Numbered from the stretch's first letter, positions 10,136 to 19,422 are shown. The stretch: 32,851 nucleotides of DNA from Larix sibirica (GCA_004151065.3 NWUY0300017427.1:8830-41680), one strand, 5' to 3'. The notes: generated from the letters alone by a model not told the origin. Translations and numbers: made by a program.

Positions 10136-11230
10136 GTGTTGTCGGATTTTAATGAAAGTATTAATGGTATTTGTGAAAGACTTAAAAAGGTTGAAGAAAT
10201 TAAAATAGAAATGAAAAGAGACTTTGAAGAAATAAAAAAATTGCCAATACAAATACAAGAAGAAGAATCTAATAAGAACGTAGACGACAAAAGTGTTGAT
10301 GCACATACTCCAAATTATAACAATACAATAGATTCTTATGTGTCCTACTCCTCAAGTGAGATGAAGGAAGAAAAAGTGGGCATTGCCTCTTAATTCTCAA
10401 GTGAGATGGAGCAATAAGAAACACTAAACAATAATGATGATATTGATCAAGAGCGGCTCAAAATCGCTACTAAACCTAGGATAGAATAAGAAACATACTG
10501 AACACCTCCCTATATCCCCCCTCACCAAAGGATCGCCACAATGCACATGACCGAAGAAAAAAAAAACATATCAACTAACTCCTTATATTCCCCCTCACCA
10601 AAAGATTGCGCCGTCAAATACGAGGGATAATAACTCATGTTTCAAATACAACCCTCCAAATAGTATTCCAGGTCATAAATATGCATATGTACCCAAAATT
10701 AATAAAGATTCTATCACTCATGTGTGCAAATTCATACAAGGAACAGGAATGAGCCACATAGATGTGCACACAACTGTAAAATCAATAAAAATTCCTAGTG
10801 GAAATGCATAGAAAATGAGAACTAGAAGCCATGTCGAGGACCCAAACCGAATCCAATGCCATAGGAATATGATAGTGATGACAAAGGAAAGAAATATGTA
10901 GTGGACGAGAATGATAATAACAAAAACAAAGATATAGATACACTAGATATTGATTAATATGATGTTGATGAAAACTGTAAAGAAGATGAACATGCAAACA
11001 AGTATAATAATGATGAAAACAAAGACAATAAAAATGATCTTAATCACAATGTTGAAAAAGATGAAAATCCAGAAGATTCCTTGTCACATGAAGATATAAA
11101 TAGTCTCAAGAAAGTCGCAATTCAATGTGATCAAGAATCACAAAAGGATGCCAACAAACAATTGGAGAAGATCTTGTTAGATAAGGACAGGGAAAAAAGT
11201 TGTTTGAAATTTTTAAATCAAACACATTAA
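10136..11230 (+). pseudogene. Acidic coiled-coil-like remnant in the nested element
   Basis: One frame (10136, stop after 10393, then readable with a few stops to about 11230) encodes a charged protein. The first 85 residues contain a heptad-like K/E-rich stretch (about residues 12-45, with ERLKKVEEIKIEMKRDFEE) that could form a coiled coil. A proline-rich word of the type YIPPHQR occurs near 10513, and its DNA is repeated in similar form near 10585. The 3' part (about 10880-11230) is rich in Asp, Asn, Lys and Glu. No zinc knuckle or enzymatic motif is visible. It may be a reduced gag; I do not recognise the family. Confidence 0.45.
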
Positions 11231-11309
11231 TGAAATAAAAAAGTAAAAAATTTCCCCTACATATAAGCATACCATTACAAGTGAATTTAAAACAACGTTT
11301 GAATATCCT

Positions 11310-11680
11310 TTGATCCTCACTAGGGAAGCCATATGTCAACCAGAGAATAGTGGCATACCAAAGCATGCAAAAATATCAGAGATCAATAGGACGACACAAG
11401 TTCATCATGAAAATATCAAATTGGAAACTCATAAGTGTACTCCCTATTTCCATTACATTTTTATCGACATAATCTTATGCTCCCGATGCATTGAGAAATT
11501 TGAATGGAAATGCCACTATCTATTTCAAGAATTATTGAATCACAATACTAATATTCGAGATAAACTACTGAACAAAGTTTGTTCGACACTTATTATCTCA
11601 TCAAGTTCGTCCTTCCTTGAAGTTGCAATCAATTAAGTGGAAGCCAATATTCGAGGATGAATCTTTTCCAGGGAAATATG
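11310..11680 (+). pseudogene. Uncertain coding tail of the nested element
   Basis: An open frame at 11310-11636 (108 codons) shows no recognisable domain. In another frame the last 40 bases before the right LTR read EANIRG, a stop, IFSREYDL. This resembles the short tail that ends some Ty3/gypsy polyproteins just before the PPT. The purine run CCAGGGAAATATGAC (11669-11683) could be the PPT. Weakly supported. Confidence 0.3.
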
Positions 11681-11683
11681 ACT

Positions 11684-11873
11684 TGTAGTATACCTAAATT
11701 ATTATTATTATTATTAATTATTAATTATTAAATAAGTCAAATAGTCATGAAAAGGCCAATGGTCATCACGAAGAGATTCCACCTTTACGTAGGATTTGAT
11801 ATATATATTGTGTAACATAATCATTGTAAGACATCATCAAATTATAAAATAATATAAATATTTATATATTGCA
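11684..11873 (+). repeat. Right LTR of the nested element
   Basis: It starts TGTAGTATACC and ends ATATATTGCA, giving the TG...CA form. The first 75 bases match 9745-9820. It is very AT-rich. The RT frame of element A resumes at about 11881. Confidence 0.65.
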
Positions 11874-11880
11874 AAAGATT

Positions 11881-12645
11881 CTTTGAACAAGTGCTAAGGG
11901 AACATCAGCTTCATGCCAAGCTAAGTAAAAGCTCTTTTTATCTGAAGCAGATTCATTACTTGGAACAGATAATTTCTGAGGAAGGAATAGCAGTAGACCC
12001 CGAGAAGACTAAATCCATTATGAGTTGGAACACACCAAGGAATATATCGAAAGTAAGATCATTCATGGTATTTTATAGATACAATAAGAGATTCATTGAG
12101 GGTTTCTCTAAAGTGGTACACCCAATTACCTCATTATAGAAGAAAGGAATTAAATTTTCGTGGATGCCACAGTGTGAGTAAAGTTTCTAGCAATTGAATG
12201 AATTGTTAACCAACACATGGATTTTGAATATTGTGGGTCCAAATGAAGACTGTGTGGTCTATATTGATGTCTATCAAGAAGGAAACAAGGGATTCTTGGT
12301 GCAACAAGGGAATGTGATATATTATGAGTCCAGAAAGATGAAAAAACAAGAGAAAAAGTATGCCACACATGATCTGTAGCTCACTACCATCGTGCATGCA
12401 TTGAAGATGTGTATGCATTACCTCATGGGAAGAAAAATTGATCCAAAGATAGATAATTGTGGATTGAAATATATTTTTGAAAAGCATGCTTTAAATTCTA
12501 GGCTGGCAAGATGGCTAGAGTTCCTATGTGATTTTTATTTTTAGACCAAACATATCAAAGGAGAAAAGAACAAGGTTGTTGATGTGCTCAATAGGACGAT
12601 ACATGCATTACATGTTTCAACTATTAGTATGTGTAAATAAGACCT
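11881..12645 (+). pseudogene. RT thumb and RNase H of element A
   Basis: The polyprotein resumes with a frame at 11891-12139 containing LREHQLHAKLSKSSFYLKQI and VDPEKTKSIMSWNTPRN, the RT connection region. RNase H follows in the same frame (YIDVYQEGNKGFLVQQ) with several stops. The Asp near its start is kept. The catalytic Glu that normally follows ATHDL is a TAG stop (12377-12379), and a later Asp is kept in KIDNCGLKY. RNase H would degrade the RNA strand during reverse transcription. The domain ends near LARWLEFLCDF and the following KGEKNKVVDVLNR word, typical of the RNase H end in gypsy elements. Confidence 0.85.
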
Positions 12646-12729
12646 AAGAAACATAATTCTCGAAGTTGTAAGTTCATATGGATATTATCAGCATGCAAAG
12701 GAAGGATCACAATAGGAAAATGTATCTTA

Positions 12730-13640
12730 GAGATATGCAGGTTACAAGTTTGGAGATGATGGGATCTTGAGATATCAAAACAAAATTTATGTTCCTGATT
12801 CAGGTGAGTTAAGGAAGATGATATTGAATGAGATGAATAGATTTCCTTATGCAGGATTCCCATGATATCAAAATACATTTACAGTATTAAGGTTTCAGCA
12901 TTTTTGGCTCGGGATGAATAAGGATATCGCAGAATATGTCACCAAGTGTTTGTAATGTCAAAGAGTCAAGGGTGAGTATGGAAACCCAGTAGGATTGCTT
13001 AAAATTTTTCCCATACCCGAGTGGAAATGGGATGTAGTGACTATAGATTTCATCACAAATTTGATTAGGACAACTAACCAACATGATTCCATCATGGTGG
13101 TGGTGGAAAAGCTAACCGAGGGAACTCATTTTATTCTGGTGAATTCAACCCATAAAGCTACTAGTTGACATTTATATGAAATCAGTTTCTAGGTTGCATG
13201 CTATTCCTAAGGAAATTGTCTTCAACAAAGATCCAAAGTTCACTTCAAATTTTTAGAAGGGCATGTTCAAAGGATTTAGAGCAAATCTAAATATGAGCAC
13301 AACATATCACCCGCATATAGATGGGAAAACTAAAGGATTCATTTAGGTGATTGATGATATGTTGAGGATGTGTGTGATGGATCAACCATCTAGATGGGAG
13401 GACTACATGTACTTGGTATATTTTGCATGCAATAATGGGTTTCCTGCTTTCCTAAGATGATCCCATTTCATTCCATGCATGGTAGGAAGTGTAGCACTCC
13501 CATCAGTTGGGATGACCTAGTACACATAGTAGTTATTGGGATATATTTTCTTAGAGAAATAGAAGTGCATGTGGTCAAGATAAAGTGGAATTCGAAGGAA
13601 CCTTGGGACACGAAGAAGAGGTATGCATATAGAGGTAGAT
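12730..13640 (+). pseudogene. Integrase remnant of element A (zinc finger and core)
   Basis: Integrase inserts the DNA copy through an N-terminal HHCC finger and a D,D-35-E core. In the finger both histidine positions are changed (EMNRFPYAGFP), and the CxxC pair has a stop between its cysteines (KCL*CQ). In the core the first Asp is kept (VVTIDFITN, about 13035) and the second is readable in FNKDPKFTS (about 13230). The Glu region reads DGKTKGFI instead of the usual T-E-R form, so the third catalytic residue is gone. Stops and frameshifts at about 13166 and beyond break the domain. A last open piece, 13457-13642, holds MHGRKCSTPISWDD. Confidence 0.83.
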
Positions 13641-14056
13641 AAACAAGAGAATTCCAAGTGGGGGACCATGTACATATCAGAGTCAAACCAAAGAAGAGTT
13701 CCCTAAAATTGGGAATATATCTAAAGCTTGCAGCTAGATACTGCAGGCCATTTGAAATATTAGATAGGATAGGGCTTGTAGCTTATGCACTTGCATTTCT
13801 TGCATGTTTGTGTGTGAATAATTTATTTCATGTATCTTTATTAAATAAATATGTACCTTATTTTAACCACATAATTGATTGAGTTATCATCTAGGTGGAA
13901 TCGGAAGGAGGTATTCTGATACAACTAGTACATATCCTTGACAAGAGGACTACATTATTGGGGAACAGGTCCATAGGGAGATAAAGGTTCAATGCACCCA
14001 TTACAGCCCTGAAGGGGCAATGTGGAAAGCATACCTATAGTTTTTTTAGGAAAATT
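13641..14056 (+). pseudogene. Integrase C-terminus (GPY/F) and chromodomain of element A
   Basis: The open frame 13658-13882 encodes GDHVHIRVKPKKSSLKLG and ARYCRPFEILDRIGLVAY, the GPY/F module; its usual Gly-Pro-Phe is Arg-Pro-Phe. FHVSLLNKYVP and NHIID follow. A chromodomain-like end is readable from about 13895 to 14056, containing HILDKRTTLLGNRSIGR, then stops and drift. In chromoviruses this domain steers integration to marked chromatin. It supports the chromovirus assignment over other gypsy lineages. Confidence 0.8.
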
Positions 14057-14144
14057 TTGATAATAGGGTGGTTTGAAAAATATTTTGATGTACAGTGTAA
14101 ACATGTACATAGTGTTGTGATGCACCGAGGATGGTGCATAAATT

Positions 14145-14158
14145 AAAGGGGATGGGAA
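14145..14158 (+). other. Polypurine tract of element A
   Basis: AAAGGGGATGGGAA (one T) immediately precedes the TG of the 3' LTR. This is the position and composition of the plus-strand primer. Confidence 0.82.
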
Positions 14159-15837
14159 TGTAACATCCATATTCCCCCCCATATGAAATATGTTAATATT
14201 ATGAACATGATGGAAGATTGAGAGAATGGTATGAAGGACCAAGATGTTTAATATGTATATTTTTTATGATTTAATAAAAAAACTCATGAATGGATGCAAG
14301 AAGGATCGAATGAAAATACATGAGGGAGTTATGAATCTACAAGTGGTGAGGGTGAGAGAAGGGATGAGGGGGAGAGACCCTATTTTGTTTAGATATTTGG
14401 CCTCACCTAAACCTTAGGAAGCTACTTAACCTAAGGTCTATTATATATTTGTTATGTATGGGATTAATCCTATCTAATTAAGCTAAGTTAGTATAGAGAG
14501 AGAGAGAGAGAGAGATCTCATAATTAGACACTTGTCCAATTTCCAACATGGATACGAAAATGTTGGGAAATCAATTTTGTTGAGTCCGATTGGAGGGTTG
14601 TTGACCATTCAGTGTTGTGTGAATTAACTTTGCACCAAAATTGTAAATCGAGTAACTAATTGTTCCATTATACAAAATAAGTCTCTAAACGATTCGAACT
14701 GAGTTATGTGGAAGGTTGTTGACTGTTTGGTTGGGTGGTCTCTGCACATGGTAGAAGAGAGAGTATTTTAATGGTACAGTTGTATTGAATTTGGGAGGAA
14801 AATCCATGTTTTATTTTAGGGCTTCCCTAGACTCCTTGATACATGTTTCTAAGCCTCAAGACTAATGTAATGGGACAATGATTGATTTGAGGAGGCCTAG
14901 ACTACATAATGCATTCCTTTGAAGTCCTAGTACAGAGACTCCCTAACCAGCCTGTGCTGGATCATAGGAAGGAAATTGGAGGACACCCGAGGGACCATTA
15001 ACTCAAAGAAGGGGATTGTTCCTTGTGTTGTACAGGATGATGCAGGTTGAGTGCTAAGAATTAGGATAGTTGTGGATGGGTTTTTTGCACTAGGAGGTTG
15101 TGAGGGATTGGGTAGAGAGGGCCACTTGAATAGCTTATGAGTGGTTGGGCCAAGTGGAGAGTTGAGGAGCACATCACCTGTGTGGATTGATAGGCCTGAC
15201 TTGAGGGTGGCCTCTATTGTAGATATATTAAGTACAACAGAGAGCCTACGGATGGGAGGAACATCCAAATCCTACAACTAGTCTGGGAAACCTCTTAAGA
15301 TAAGTGTTTATCTATTGTTAATGCTTTATTTTTAATTATGAATGCCATGGTTTTTTTATTATGGAATGATTTTAATTCATGTCTCTAAGTGTGCTTGTGT
15401 GAATGGACTGCATAACATTTGTGTGGATGCATTCTTATATTGCATGCTCAATTAGATGGTAATTTGACTATTATTGGGTGACCACGATTATATTGTAATT
15501 TCAATGTGTAATTATTCAATGTTATTCAATTGTACTAGCTTTTTCATACATGCATGGATGGGTATATTTATGTAAAAATTTAATTTCATTGTAACTTTGT
15601 TTTATTAATAATTGGGTTTTTAACTTGAAGTTAATGTGATAGGTAAATAATTAGAATATATGGTTCAATTAATAGATTGGTATTGCAACTTATGTTTAGT
15701 TAGCTCATGTTTTAGTGAATCACAATTAGTTATTACACCATTAGATTCAATTATTAGAGTTGAATTTGGTACTTAAGGGTGTTGATGAAGTTCTCCATCA
15801 TCCCAAACGTGCCATCGGCGTGGTCGGGGACGTGAAG
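14159..15837 (+). repeat. 3' LTR of element A
   Basis: It starts TGTAACATCC right after the PPT and aligns with 728-2669, for example GATTTAATAAAAAAACTC and GCCTCACCTAA in both. It lacks the SINE; the empty site is near 15672-15684. It ends near GGGGACGTGA, the match of GAGGACATGA before the PBS in the 5' LTR. The (AG)n site (14495-14515) has about 10 units. The last few bases and any target duplication are uncertain. Confidence 0.82.
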
Positions 15838-16086
15838 ATATCGAATGGATTCCACATCATCTCTCATTACCCACACATGTGAATCTTGTCATGTGTGTAC
15901 TTTCAATATCCTTCTCTAGGTTCTAAAACCTTAACCCTAATTGGGAGTTAAGGCATGAAAAAACCCTAAAGATAACCCTAGATAGATATTAGGACATTGT
16001 TGAATACCAGGCCACTAGGAGAGGAAGGGATTCCATTCTTATGGTATTATTGTATTGTTCCATAGTTGAGCAACAACACGGGAGTG
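15838..16086 (+). repeat. Partial LTR of element B
   Basis: It aligns with about 19745-19986, e.g. ACACATGTG, a shared stretch around GTTAAGGCATG or GTTGAGGCATG, and GGCCACT. It ends in GGGAGTG where the LTR copy reads GGAAGTGG at the PBS-like site, so it stops at the LTR/PBS boundary. The first half of this LTR is missing and directly abuts the LTR of element A. The AACCCTAA-like words here belong to the LTR and are not telomeric DNA. Confidence 0.7.
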
Positions 16087-16087
16087 N
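16087..16087. other. Assembly join (single N)
   Basis: The N separates the partial LTR of B from sequence that begins inside the RT of B. The leader, gag, protease and RT start of B are missing across it. Confidence 0.9.
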
Positions 16088-17100
16088 AGGCAAGGTTTAT
16101 ATGAATGGTTGGTAATGCCTTTTGGTTTGTGTCTGCACCAATTACATTAATGTGTTTGATGAATGATGCATTGCATCCCTTTCTAGATCCATTTGCAATA
16201 TTGTATTTAGATGATATATTGGTTTATATCTCTACTTGGGAAGAGAATGTCTAACATCTCATGCAAGTGTTACAGACTATAAAAAAATATCAACTATTGG
16301 AAAACCTTAAGAAATGTGAATTTTCCTAGCAACCATTGGTTTATTTCAGGCATGTTATTGGTGGAGGGGAACTCAAGATAAATCCCTCCAAGATGGAGGC
16401 CATCCTCAAGTGGCCCAACTCCTAGAAATTTCATTGAAGTTAGGAATTTTTTGGGGCAGCACAATACCTACGGAATTTTAGAGCATCGTTTTTAGTTTTG
16501 GTTGTACCACTCCATGCCATAGAAATGATTGGAAAAAATTTATAGTGGGGAAAGAATCAGTAGAAATTTTTTAAAGAGCTGAAATAAAAGATCAATCAAG
16601 TATCAATGCTTACATTGCTCACTTTGGAGAAGCCTTTCAAATTGGAGACGGATGCAAGTGGATATACTATAGGAACAATCTTGATGCAAAGAGGTAAGAT
16701 AGTATGCTATCATTCTAAAATGTTTCATGGTGGAGTCTTGAAATACAGTACATACGATAAGGAACTATGTGTTATAGTTCAAGCTATTATAAAATTGAAA
16801 AACTATGTAATAGGCAAGGAAATTTTCTTCCACACTAATCACCATCCCCTACAATATATGTAGGCGTGAAGTAAAATTAAACAAAATGGACACTATAAGT
16901 GGATGGGGTTTCTAAAACAATTTTATCTAATCTTCAAATACAAAAAGGGTAGCACTAATAACTTGGTAGGAATGCTGCCAAGGCCACCCACATCCAAGAT
17001 CACTGCTTTGGTAACTCTTCTGCACATGGAGCCTTTCACCCATGATGCAGACAAAGAGACATGCATAGAATATGAAGACTTTAAAGAGGTGTTTCAATAA
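16088..17100 (+). pseudogene. RT (from the palm) and RNase H of element B
   Basis: The piece starts in GLYEWLVMPFGL. It shifts frame once, then reads mostly in one frame. The YLDD box is intact (16204-16215, LYLDDILVYI). Stops interrupt at 16252, 16327 and 16423. RNase H is open at 16606-16863: the first Asp (ETDASGY) and Glu (YDKELCVIV) are kept, but the later TDH is TNH (FHTNHHPLQY). The frame continues at 16903-17100 with FKYKKGSTNNLVGMLPRPP, the RNase H to integrase link. It is a different lineage member from element A: its sequence words differ throughout. The part upstream of the palm is lost at the N. Confidence 0.87.
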
Positions 17101-17162
17101 GTAAAATACAATTTCGTTTAGAAGAAGGTGACAATAAGGCTGGATGTCATCTCTAGGATGGG

Positions 17163-17429
17163 TTGATTTGCAAGCTAGACAAGCATTGTGTTCCTAAAGG
17201 TGAAATATTGCAAATTATAAGAGAGTCTTACACCTCCAAAGTTGCAAATCATTTTGGTGTTGGAAAGACAATTGTCAACTTACAAAGGTATGTGTCTTCA
17301 CCTAGAATGCAAGAAGATGTAGCTTGGTCTATTAGAGGATGCATACTTTATTATACCAACTATCTCAATAGCATAAAACAAATGTTATACCATCCCTTAC
17401 TAGTACCTACCAAACCATGGGTGATCTAG
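17163..17429 (+). pseudogene. Integrase zinc-finger fragment of element B
   Basis: The 88-codon frame contains RESYTSKVANHFGVGKTIV and RMQEDVAWSIRGC, the HHCC region of gypsy integrase. Of the four zinc ligands, one His (NHFG) and one Cys (RGC) remain. The first His is Tyr (ESYTSK) and the second Cys is Tyr (ILYYTN). It ends in LYHPLLVPTKPWVI, just where the catalytic core should start. The core does not follow. Confidence 0.82.
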
Positions 17430-17969
17430 AAGAAGCTCAATAATGCATTATACCATTATAAGCATTAAACTCTTCCAATTATCCAATATCTTAATTCGAG
17501 GTCAGCAGTTCATTGTTATGTGAATGCATTACCTTAACTAAGTTCATTTAATGATGCCTCTTATGACTTGTGCTTTCAATGTACTTTATGAAACATTCAC
17601 CATGAAGATAGTGAGACGATGAAAATGCAAGCATAAACACACATAAACATTTGATAACGGAGATCATCAGGCTTCTTCGCTATGTCTCTGATCTCGCTTC
17701 AACCAGCAAGACTGCTCAATTAATCCTCAATTTCCAAAAGTACAACAATAAATGACTCACAACCAGTGTATTGAAGACCCCCTTCAGTTCTGGACCTCTA
17801 TTGCAAAAACATACAACAAATCTGAAATCCTTGCGAAATTTAGAGTCTTTTGAGTATAAAATCGACCACCTTCTAAGTTGGACCTCAAGACTCCCCCTTT
17901 GGCCCAGAGTCCAAGAATGCGATTGATCTGTACAATCCGTACAACCTTGAACTATGTGCACATTGAAAA

Positions 17970-18144
17970 CCACTTGGAGATGTGTGTAAACTTCCTTGAG
18001 ATGCATGCAAAATTCCTTGGGATGCGTGCAAACTTCAGCCTCAGGATGTGTTCCCAAAAACCATCAATGATTGTGTGAAACCACCTCGGTATGCATGCCC
18101 AATGCCATCTTGGGAAACATGCAATACCACCTCAGTATGCGTTC
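17970..18144 (+). repeat. Imperfect ~22-base minisatellite
   Basis: About eight degenerate units of the form CCACCTTGGGATGCGTGCAAA start near 17970, 17991, 18013, 18033, 18060, 18081, 18103 and 18127. In translation this gives a short motif repeated on either strand (EMCVNFL, EMHAKFL, GMRANFS), but the frames are not supported as genes. Copy at 26354-26528. Confidence 0.7.
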
Positions 18145-18308
18145 TTGGACCTGCCTCAAAGTCTGTGCATAGCTCGGCCTTTGGACTATCCTGCGAATGG
18201 AAAAAACTACATGGTTTATATAGAGTGTGGTTGGATTAACCCCCAACCAAAATTCATGCAACAAATTCAAATACATTTATTTTGAATTATTATAATAAGT
18301 AATACATT

Positions 18309-18366
18309 AGGCCCAGTGGTTAAGGCATTGGAGTATTATGGGGGAGGTTATGGGTTTAAATCCCAC
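18309..18366 (+). repeat. tRNA-like segment, candidate SINE head
   Basis: GGCCCAGTGGTTAAGGC (18310-18326) looks like a tRNA D-arm/A-box. GGGTTTAAATCCCAC (18352-18366) looks like a B-box/T-arm. The spacing suits a polymerase III internal promoter. There is no acceptor-stem pairing or CCA-ready end, so it is not called a functional tRNA. Its 3' limit and any target duplication were not resolved. Confidence 0.55.
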
Positions 18367-18484
18367 AAACCTCTCCATTATATACACATGGTATAACAAA
18401 TTATACATATATAGTATCTAGTTAAGATTTATTTAATGAAACAAATTTTCGAATCCCAAGCCTCCATGGTCAAATTGATAGTGT

Positions 18485-18745
18485 CACGTGGCGTCATCCC
18501 ATTGGCCTACGTGTGCCCTATCAACATCCAATCATCTTCCAATTGTACCTTCCATGTCACATGTCATGTCATCATGCCATGTCAAGCAAGTGACACACTA
18601 GCAGTGCCACGTCACCCTACCACATCAACATGCTACGTTAGCATGCCACGTGGCACTTTTTTATTGGTCCATTTGGACCCCAAAAAGGCCAAATCCATGT
18701 GACACGTGGCATCCTCTGATGCTTCCACATGTCACTTGTTTACGT
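18485..18745. promoter_or_regulatory. G-box (CACGTG) and palindrome-rich stretch
   Basis: CACGTG occurs at 18485-18490, inside the perfect palindrome TGCCACGTGGCA (18644-18655), and at 18703-18708. Related ACGT cores occur nearby (TACGTG, CACGTC, TACGTC). An inverted repeat CATGCTA-CGT-TAGCATG spans 18629-18645. In plants such ACGT cores bind bZIP and bHLH factors. Whether these act is unknown: the stretch may simply be a degenerate repeat of CATGTCA/CACGTCA words. Copy at 26869-27129. Confidence 0.45.
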
Positions 18746-18774
18746 CAGCATTGTACAAAGGATCTGGGATGAAT

Positions 18775-18799
18775 ACACACACACACACACACACACACA
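18775..18799. repeat. (AC)n microsatellite
   Basis: An uninterrupted AC run of about 12 units. Copy at 27159-27183. Confidence 0.95.
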
Positions 18800-18905
18800 A
18801 CAAAGAGGAGTGAGAGAAGACACCACACGAGAAGAATTAAAGGATGAAAAGTTTAGTGATAATACTAGGTAGATCCATTTGCAAACATAAGAGGCATTGA
18901 ACATG

Positions 18906-19383
18906 TCATAAGAAAAGTACAAGGTTTTGTGTGATCAACATAGATTTGAGAAAACATTGAAGTTAGGAGATAGAGTTTGGTTGTATATGAACAAGGGCAG
19001 ACTACAAGGTCGTGATATGAAGATCAAATCTCTGCACTATGGTCCTTTTCAAGTGTTGGAGAAGGTGGGTGATAATTTCTATAGACTCAGTTTACCCCGA
19101 TATATGCACATTTACTAAGTAGTGAAGGTGGAGAATTTGAAACTCTATGAGCTTTCCATGTTGGACCAAGAAATGCATGAACAAGTCCTACCTACCATAG
19201 AGGACATAGCACCACTAGAAGCTCAAGTGTGAGCAGAAGATACAATTTTGTAAAAGAAGTCCTCAACAACTAGACAAGGGCACTATAAAATCTGACAGGT
19301 TGGGTTGAAGGGACAACTTCTAGGCAAGGCTAAATGGTACTCGAGGGAGAAGATAGAGGACAAATTTCCTCACCTCATATAGT
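18906..19383 (+). pseudogene. Integrase C-terminus and chromodomain-like tail of element B
   Basis: The open frame 18927-19118 contains KLGDRVWLYMNKGRLQGRD and HYGPFQVLEKVGDNFYRLS, the GPY/F module with an intact Gly-Pro-Phe. The line then continues after a stop (VVKVENLKLYELSMLDQE, LPTIEDIAPLEAQ) to a weak chromodomain-like end (KAKWYSREKIEDKFPHL) and a stop at 19381-19383. It belongs with the RT fragment upstream, since order and orientation agree. The missing core lies between them. Confidence 0.8.
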
Positions 19384-19411
19384 AAAATATTTTGGGGACC
19401 AAAATCCCCCC

Positions 19412-19422
19412 AAAATGGGGAG
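19412..19422 (+). other. Polypurine tract of element B
   Basis: AAAATGGGGAG lies shortly after the last coding codon and just before the LTR. A 9-base inverted repeat (ATTTTGGGG at 19389-19397, CCCCAAAAT at 19408-19416) overlaps it. Confidence 0.6.

Larger units (their letters stand above)
9745..11873 (+). mobile_element. Nested, apparently non-autonomous LTR retrotransposon
   Basis: This 2.1-kb insertion splits the RT of element A. Both ends begin TGTARTATACC and share about 75 bases, including the AATTATTAATTAT stretch and AAAAGGCCAA. A PBS TGGTATCAGAG follows the left repeat. The interior encodes only an acidic, lysine/glutamate/asparagine-rich remnant; no RT or integrase is seen, so it would depend on another element. 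Host sequence around AACAAGTG occurs on both sides and may hold the target-site duplication, but the left flank is altered, so its exact length is unresolved. A TRIM/LARD-like classification is my inference. Confidence 0.75.
728..15837 (+). mobile_element. Element A: decayed Ty3/gypsy chromovirus (Tekay/Del-like) with nested insertions
   Basis: The domain order is LTR, PBS, leader, gag, protease, RT, RNase H, integrase, chromodomain, PPT, LTR, all on the plus strand. This order and the C-terminal chromodomain are those of plant chromoviruses; the Tekay/Del assignment is my recognition of the polyprotein and was not computed. The span includes an artificial 2732-base repeat around the N at 5076 and a 2.1-kb nested LTR element at 9745-11873. 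Without these and the SINE it would be about 10 kb. Every domain carries stops or frameshifts, and the two LTRs are strongly diverged, so the insertion is old. No target-site duplication is visible outside the LTRs. Because the N joins two contigs, the two halves could come from different loci. Confidence 0.85.
17430..18905. other. Foreign 1.5-kb block in place of the integrase core of B
   Basis: Between the zinc finger and the integrase C-terminus no D,D-E core is seen. Instead there is non-coding DNA with, in order, an unrecognised AT-rich part, a 22-base minisatellite (17970-18144), a tRNA-like segment (18309-18366), a palindrome-rich G-box stretch (18485-18745) and (AC)n. I found no clear terminal repeats or target-site duplication for the whole block, so it may be one or several insertions combined with a deletion. 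Confidence 0.65.

Noticed and set aside
15925-16000. AACCCTAA and CCCTAAA words, possible interstitial telomere repeat
   Set aside because: They are scattered, not in tandem, and correspond to the same stretch of the LTR of element B at about 19830-19890.
17716-18057. 113-codon minus-strand frame with repeated THPKEFCMHLKE-like words
   Set aside because: The repetition is the translation of the 22-base minisatellite; no start context or family supports a gene.
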